64,000 nucleotides of DNA, taken from positions 248,001 through 312,000 of the forward strand of contig JAACJK010000011.1 in the NCBI GenBank assembly GCA_013368325.1, read 5' to 3'. The first letter of the stretch is position 1. Each line of letters opens with the position of its first letter. Origin of the DNA: Ephemerocybe angulata. Taxonomy: Eukaryota > Basidiomycota > Agaricomycetes > Agaricales > Psathyrellaceae. Below, piece after piece: positions 58,595-64,000 of this stretch. The notes below the pieces were generated by a model that saw only the letters and a program-made list of their open reading frames with translations, did no database searches and had not been told where the DNA came from. The position numbers and the translations under genes are program-made.

Positions 58595-59436
58595 TCGAGG
58601 AGCTTCGAACTTCGCGAGCAGTCTCGGACGACCGACGGCCATCGAAACGTGGGGAGAGGAGAGAAGATTTTGCATCTAGCGTCTATGAAACTAGGATACA
58701 ATGAGTACACGGTATTAATTTAGGCACTCACTTGTTATAACCCGTAAAGACAACTTTCAAGACCGTGACGTTCAATCCCAACCATGCTCCCTCCCTTCCA
58801 CGAAAGGTCATGGAAAAATCGACGCAGTGGACCCGCACCACGCTCGAAAACCACCCCTCAAAGTGACTCGCTACAAAACAGGAAACCCTCAGACAAATAC
58901 CCAAATCCAGCTACTCAACCTTAAGCGAGTATCAAGGCCCCACTCTCCCCATACAAGGCATCTGATACTGACACTGAACACACAAAAACTCGACTCTCCC
59001 ATCTCCAAATCCACACTCCCTTTCTCACACCAAAAACTGCGATAAATGACCCCCACTGACACCCGCCAATTTGGAGAGAAAAAGCGAAGCGCAAGACTAG
59101 GCATTCGAGCTGAAAGTTTCACCGTCTCCAAAAGAGGCAAAAATGCAAGAAGAAACCCTCAGAAATTCCATATTTGGGGAAGGCCCCTATACCACTAACC
59201 CACCCAAACCTCTCCCTCGTCCCCCCTTTCTCCTCCTACCCACACTCTCCCCCCTCCATCGCGTCCACAACCACCACCCTGACGGGCGCTTATCCCGCCC
59301 AACGGGCCAAATCATGCACATGGGTCACATCACTCCCCGGGCCGGTCAGCCCAACAAGTCCCGGCTTCCTTCCCGATATGCGCTTGCGATCCTGAACTTG
59401 TCCTGAACCACCACGACCACCACCACGAAAAGCGCG

Positions 59437-60044
59437 ATGTCCCTCACAACGAACGGCCGCCCCGCGCCCGAAGTCATAGTCAACGTGCGCATCCCATCCC
59501 TCATCCTCATCGATCCTGCCGGGTTGCACCGCGACTGATATGCGAAAGGGTTGCTTCTTTGCTCTTCAATCTTCCCTCTTTGAACCCGCTATTGATTGGC
59601 GTTGGTGAATACTACGAATATGCGCACCCTCGATTGCACTCGGCGATATTGGATGTTCGCTGGATGTATGACGGACGGCCCCAACCACCGCACCGAATGC
59701 ACGACGACATTTGACGGACACAGTACGCCGATGGGTTTGCGTACTCGAAGGGCAAGATGGAAGATGCGTTCAGAGAGGGCGGGGTCCTCGACAAGGCCCC
59801 TGTGAAGCCGCACAAGAACCCTGCCATCGCGAGCCTCAAGAAGGAGGACATCGATCTCGTCGTACGTCCCACCTCCTCTGACTACATACACCCAGCTGAC
59901 GGACGATGGTACATCGCGGTGCCCCTCGCGTTATGATTGTAGATGACCGAATTCGAAATTACACGGCCCAAAGCTGAGAAGGTGCTCGTCGAGAACGGTG
60001 GAGACGTGAAGAAAGCACTGTCGTTCCTTGTCTACGGGGCATGA
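59437..60044 (+). CDS. HYPK-like UBA protein (NatA-associated), intact
   Basis: Three exons: 59437-59484, 59724-59861 and 59943-60044, all with GT-AG introns and consistent phases, giving 95 residues. The N-terminus is MSLTTNGRPAPEVIVN, then YADGFAYSKGKMEDAFREGG. The C-terminal UBA-like domain is SLKKEDIDLVMTEFEITRPK followed by AEKVLVENGGDVKKALSFL. This matches HYPK homologues, where KKED.(D/E)L(V/I)M.E.EI.R..AE..L.E..GD...AL is the signature. HYPK binds and regulates the NatA N-terminal acetyltransferase (Naa15-Naa10) near ribosomes and prevents aggregation. A frameshifted duplicate is at 56361. The downstream neighbour is convergent MRP51. Confidence 0.78.
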
Positions 60045-60148
60045 TGTCTACTTAGACCCTTATTTCGCACATCCGTCTCAAAATCCGATAGTAGGCATGA
60101 ATTATATCAAACATCTATAAATTAGGGTAAAAGCGCTACCACCCATCC

Positions 60149-61612
60149 TCATGCCTCAGGCTCCTTCGGCCGTCCCATGCTCCTCAGGTTGTTGATGAGG
60201 TTTGCAGTATGAACTGCATCGACTGCCCTCCGCGTCTGAATCCGCCCAACACTGTCACGCGGCTTCCAAAAGCTGTTCATCGGCTTCGCCTCCTGCCTCC
60301 TCTCATAAGCCACATACTCGCGCGACCCAGGCAGATGCGGGTTCCCGACGATCCTCTCCGCGCGCGGCACGCTGTTCACGACCTTCTCCCTCACCCGCAC
60401 GCCATTCACACCCTGCCCGTCCCGCCCAACGACCCTCGGCGCCTGCATAAGCTCGAACTGCGCCACGCGCACGGGGAGGATGCTCTGGTCGAACTTGCCG
60501 TCCGACGGGCCGCCGAACTTGCTGAAGAGCGGCTTCGTGCCCACGGGTGTCGACTCGAGCTCCGCGACGACACCGCCGAAGCTGACGCTCACGGGCTTGT
60601 GGACGACCTGGTTCGCGAACTTGCCCTTGTCGAGGTCCTCGCTGAGCAGGAAGGCGGGCTTGGCGGTCGTGGTGTAGTAGGTCTCGAGCTGCGTGGGGTG
60701 CGCGTACGTGAGCCCGCCGAAGCGGTGCGGCTGGGGCTTGATTTTCGGGCGGACAAAGTCCTTGGGGAGCGCGCCGCCGGTCTCGGGGTCCGGGGCGGCC
60801 AGATCGTCTTTGCGCGCGGAGTACTCGGACTCGAAGAAGGAGTTGAGGAAGGCGCGGTGGTCGCTCGTGACGTTGTTCACCATTGAGAGCTGGAGGTCGC
60901 TCATGTCGGGGTTGAGCGTGGTGCCCTTGAGCTGGCCTGCCTGCGCGGAGCGCGCGAGCTCCTGCCGGATGCGCTCGAAGAACTGGGGTCGGAGCTTGCG
61001 CAGCTTGTTGACGTAGGCCTCGAACTCTTGCGCGTTCATGGCCTCGACGTTGGGCTGGCGGTAGTTCCAGGGGCCCTCGCGTGTGGGCACGAGGGGCGCC
61101 TTCGTCCGGAGCCGGGAGGCGTCGGCGTACTGGCCTGGCCCGTGCCCGCCCAGCTCGGGCTCCGGGGTGTAGTCCGTGCTCTCCTGGGCGAGGTAGTCGT
61201 ACTCGTTGTCCTTTGCGGTGTCGAACTCGGAGTCGGTGAGCCAGATGGCGGAGCGGGCGGCGCCGAGGTTCTTGGCGAGGGAGGTGCCGTCGGGGACGGT
61301 GGGGGTGACGTTGAGCTCCTCGAAGCGCCGCATGAAGCGGACCTGGTTCTCGGCGTTGTTCCACTCGATGTACATGGCGTGGTCTTCGTAGGACTTGAGC
61401 GTGATGTACGCGTTTCGGCGGCGCTGGGCGATGGGGCGCTTGAGCCCCCAGTTTCCGCGGTGGGCATAGGCGGGGGGCGTGCCATAAGTCTGCTTGACCT
61501 GGGGGTCGTAGGAGGCGAAGCGGGAGCGGCGGAGGAGCTCTGCGAAGGGGGACGGCGGCGGCAGGACGCCTGCTGGGCGCTTCGCCGCTGCTCTTGCGAC
61601 TGCCTGCGCCAT
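60149..61612 (-). CDS. MRP51: Mitochondrial small ribosomal subunit protein MRP51 (bS1m)
   Basis: A single exon of 487 residues. The N-terminus MAQAVARAAAKRPAGVLPPP, then ELLRRSRFASYDPQVKQTYG and the hallmark HRGNWGLKRPIAQRRRNAYI match fungal Mrp51, a component of the mitochondrial 37S subunit that helps recruit mRNA leaders. Further Mrp51-like features are KSYEDHAMYIEWNNAENQVR and FMRRFEELN near residues 75-100. GC content is visibly higher than in neighbours, which explains long open frames on the other strands. The start at 61612 is the first Met after the upstream stop. Confidence 0.85.
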   Translation of the reverse strand: MAQAVARAAAKRPAGVLPPPSPFAELLRRSRFASYDPQVKQTYGTPPAYAHRGNWGLKRPIAQRRRNAYITLKSYEDHAMYIEWNNAENQVRFMRRFEELNVTPTVPDGTSLAKNLGAARSAIWLTDSEFDTAKDNEYDYLAQESTDYTPEPELGGHGPGQYADASRLRTKAPLVPTREGPWNYRQPNVEAMNAQEFEAYVNKLRKLRPQFFERIRQELARSAQAGQLKGTTLNPDMSDLQLSMVNNVTSDHRAFLNSFFESEYSARKDDLAAPDPETGGALPKDFVRPKIKPQPHRFGGLTYAHPTQLETYYTTTAKPAFLLSEDLDKGKFANQVVHKPVSVSFGGVVAELESTPVGTKPLFSKFGGPSDGKFDQSILPVRVAQFELMQAPRVVGRDGQGVNGVRVREKVVNSVPRAERIVGNPHLPGSREYVAYERRQEAKPMNSFWKPRDSVGRIQTRRAVDAVHTANLINNLRSMGRPKEPEA

Positions 61613-62997
61613 GGTTCTGCGAAAACAAGCGCCGTCACCGTCAGAATTTTCCTGCCGCGCGGAGTCTCAATCACACCGGCTGTCTCCGAATGCCCTATAT
61701 AAGCGCACTATTTTCCCAGCACGGCTCTTCACAAACCACCGGCGTTCAATTGCTGTCCTGTCCTGCGCTCCTCGGGAGCAGCCTTTACTGGGATGGACGG
61801 TCCAGACAAATGTCGAAGAGGAAAGGAACGCTCAAAAACAATCTTTGCTGATTGTCTCTCCCTCTGGTCGAGGGGCTAGGACGCACGATCACCTGGAGCT
61901 GTTCTACATTCTTTCTTGCGATCACCCCTTATACCTCCTGTATACCACCTTTCGACAATATGAACATGATGATTTTGCGAGCATTTGACGCGATGTGCAG
62001 AGATTGGAAGTGATTCGACGATGGGAGATGGAGGCGAGGTGAGTTGCGTTTTTTCTTCGTTATCTGCGGTGGACTGGGATGCTGGCCGGTGATTATAAAC
62101 CTGGTAAAGGCACACACCCCACCTCTACGGAGGAACCCCGCTATTGAGCGGGCGACGCTACCATCCGCCCGCGGAATTGGTCGTTGGAGGGTGTGCATGG
62201 AGAATTTTAAGGCGAGGCTGAGGCTGCATCCCCGTCCACCGCGCGTCCATCATCCTTTCGGACTGGCAATTGACTTTGGCTCTTCGTTTCCCAGATATTC
62301 ATCAGCGATCCGTTCTCAATAGAGGCTCTACGTAGGGTGCGGCGCTAAGTAGGATGGTATCATCTAGGGAAGACCTTGTGCAATATGCTCTGAATTGATT
62401 CACGTTCGTCTGTCAGTCTTGTTCGGGAATGTACGGGGACAACCGTGGTCGTCGTGCGACCGTTGTATTCGTCACCGAGTTCGCTTGAGCTCGTCACCCT
62501 GAAAATTGAGCTCGCTTCCCGCTCCGTGTTGGTATGGTTTCGAGTTCCCGTCCACCCCAGAACTCCACAAAATTTGCGCCCGCGTTGCGGGATGTTGAAG
62601 GGTCGGAGCCAATCAGAAGCGCTGATCAGAAACGCACACCGGCGTGAGAAAGCCTTGGAATTTGGCAGAATATCGTGAATTGTACAAATTTCGTGACATT
62701 TCGACCACAACGTTCTTTTGGCCCCGCTTCCCCTGCCGTCGTCCGAACCGTGCTCGTCGTCGTGCTCGACGTCCCCGACCCCCTCCTCGCCGCCCCCCGG
62801 AGTTCATGCAAAAGTCCCAAGGCCGCCCGCAGTAAACATTGTCTGCTCTAGACACATTGCCCGCACAGTCGTGAGTCGTTCGATTCTGACGGGCCCCGGG
62901 GATACGAACCTTATCGCTGTCTAGCTTTCCCAACGACTTTGACGACGTCCCTTTCATAAAAGCCTGCGCTCCCGGACGTGTTTTCAACTACACAACC
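61613..62997. other. Long divergent intergenic region
   Basis: About 1.4 kb between MRP51 and the nucleotide-sugar transporter gene. A TATATAAG at about 61693 lies 80 bp from the MRP51 start. The rest is mixed sequence with CGTCGT-rich stretches at 62745-62775. Short open frames here lack recognisable motifs. No RNA gene was identified. Confidence 0.45.
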
Positions 62998-64000
62998 ATG
63001 ATGCACCAGCGACCGCTGCCGATTGTGCGCTCCGCGTCCTCCCTCTCCATTTCCAGCAAGCCCTCAAGTCCACGCCTCTCCCCTCTACTCCCCTCCGCGA
63101 CCGTCGCCTACGCAGAGAAGCTGGGGAACCCCGCAGTGGCCGGGGCCTCAGCCCGGCTGGACAACCAGGTACCCCCGACGATTTGTGGCCTGCCCCTGAA
63201 ATACGTTTCGTGAGTGCCGTTGTTTTTTGGGGTCCACCATAGGTTGACTGTCGCGCGACATAGACTTGTCACGCTTGCTGTTCAGAATGCAGCCTTGTCA
63301 ATTGTCATGCACTACTCGCGGGTTTCAACACCGCCGCACCTGGCCTACTCCCCGGCCTCCGCTGTCCTCCTCAACGAACTTCTCAAGGGTTCAATATCCT
63401 TCTTCATTGCCCTCTCGCACTCGCAAGTCCTCACCGACCTGAACTCGACGCGGCAACGGAAAACAACCCTCGGTTCCATTAGTTTGTGGATGACGGCGTT
63501 CTGGGACATTTGGGGCGAGATACTCAGTCCGGACTGCTGGAAGCTCTCGATCCCCGCTATCCTCTACGTTATTCAAAACTCGCTCCAGTTCGTCGCCATC
63601 AGCAACCTCCCCGTCGCCACCTTCCAAGTCACGTACCAAATGAAGATTCTGACCACCGCCGCCTTCTCCGTCGCCCTCCTCCGGAAAAAGCTGACGGGCA
63701 CCAAGTGGCTGGCGCTCCTCTTCCTTGCGATAGGCGTGGGCATTGTGCAGATCCAGAGCGCAACTGGCGCTGGGATCAAGCAGGCCATTCCCAAGGCCGC
63801 GAACGCCATTGGAAGCGCGCAGGAATACCATTACCACGTTATGAACCCCTTGAAGGGGTTCGGGGCGGTCACCGCGGCGTGCTTTACCTCTGGCCTTGCG
63901 GGAGTCTACTTCGAAATGGTGCTCAAGGGATCCAAGGCGGACCTCTGGGTCAGGAACGTCCAGCTCTCGCTCTTCTCGCTTATACCCGCGCTGCTGCCCA
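62998..64000 (+). CDS. Nucleotide-sugar transporter (SLC35A / UDP-galactose type), 3' end outside window
   Basis: Exon 1 (62998-63209) encodes a Ser/Pro-rich cytoplasmic N-terminus, MMHQRPLPIVRSASSLSISS and onward, to LPLKYVS. A 54-nt intron follows (63210-63263), then LVTLAVQNAALSIVMHYSR, the first membrane helix of SLC35A transporters. Later, SAVLLNELLKGSISFFIALS, LSIPAILYVIQNSLQFVAIS and NLPVATFQVTYQMKILTTAA are the family signatures, followed by ALLFLAIGVGIVQI and GFGAVTAACFTSGLAGVYFE. These Golgi or ER antiporters exchange UDP-sugar for UMP to supply glycosylation. The gene runs off the right edge at about residue 317, so the last helices are missing. Closest to the UDP-galactose or UDP-GlcNAc branch. 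Substrate is not certain. Confidence 0.88.

Larger units (their letters stand above)
58099..59436. other. Intergenic part of the right duplicate
   Basis: Matches 49843-50230 and, after a roughly 290-bp unique stretch, 54757-55173 and 56236-56360 of the left duplicate. It contains two foldback elements (listed), one unit of the 230-bp repeat and the promoter of the HYPK gene. No gene was recognised. Confidence 0.55.

Noticed and set aside
60209..60886. Plus-strand ORF of 225 codons opposite MRP51
   Set aside because: Antisense shadow caused by high third-position GC. No motifs, no introns, and repetitive L/R/E composition.
60303..61628. Long minus-strand ORF of 441 codons overlapping MRP51 in another frame
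   Set aside because: It is an Arg/Pro/Ala-rich out-of-frame shadow of the GC-rich MRP51 exon. The MRP51 frame carries the recognisable family motifs.

Overview
This window is nuclear DNA from a mushroom-forming basidiomycete (Agaricomycetes). Genes are dense and cut by many introns of about 50-60 nt with CTRAY branch points. The gene families are typical of that group: several F-box/leucine-rich proteins, DUF6535 and DUF6589 proteins, and intracellular GH5 enzymes. The housekeeping genes PAM17, HAS1, MRP51 and a HYPK homologue are present. I saw no rRNA, tRNA, CRISPR or telomeric repeats.

Layout. 1-2.8 kb: 3' part of a HEAT-repeat gene that appears spliced to a C-terminal NADAR domain. 2.8-6.7 kb: an F-box gene and a divergent GH5 glycosidase gene. 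6.8-21.5 kb: a SNF2 ATPase gene (-), PAM17 (+), a ZCCHC8-like zinc-knuckle/PSP gene (-), a long gene joining a CCCH zinc finger to ankyrin repeats and a ClpB/Skd3-like AAA+ domain (+), and a membrane-anchored SH3 protein gene (+). 22.3-28.5 kb: two arrestin-like paralogues on the minus strand, separated by a 917-bp inverted-repeat element. 29.3-39.7 kb: HAS1 (-) and a DUF6535-HEAT gene (+) whose C-terminal half is paralogous to the first gene.

40.0-47.7 kb is the most notable region. An F-box gene is split in frame by a 6.1-kb insertion flanked by a perfect 9-bp target duplication (GGTTCCCAT), with TAGTCT at each inverted end. The insertion carries exactly two intact convergent genes: a RecQ-like helicase and a DUF6589 protein. 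This is direct sequence evidence that the pair moves as one DNA transposon. DUF6589 is then the likely transposase, with a plausible D-D-E triad.

48.7-60.0 kb is a degenerating tandem duplication of a [gene X (-) ... HYPK (+)] unit. The left unit keeps gene X and has a frameshifted HYPK. The right unit keeps HYPK and has a broken gene X. The left unit also contains two tandem F-box genes, a small zinc-finger ORF and repeats. 60.1-64 kb: MRP51 (-) and the 5' part of a nucleotide-sugar transporter gene (+) that runs off the window.

All functional names come from reading translated sequence and recalling family motifs. No searches were run. Splice sites were placed by eye.
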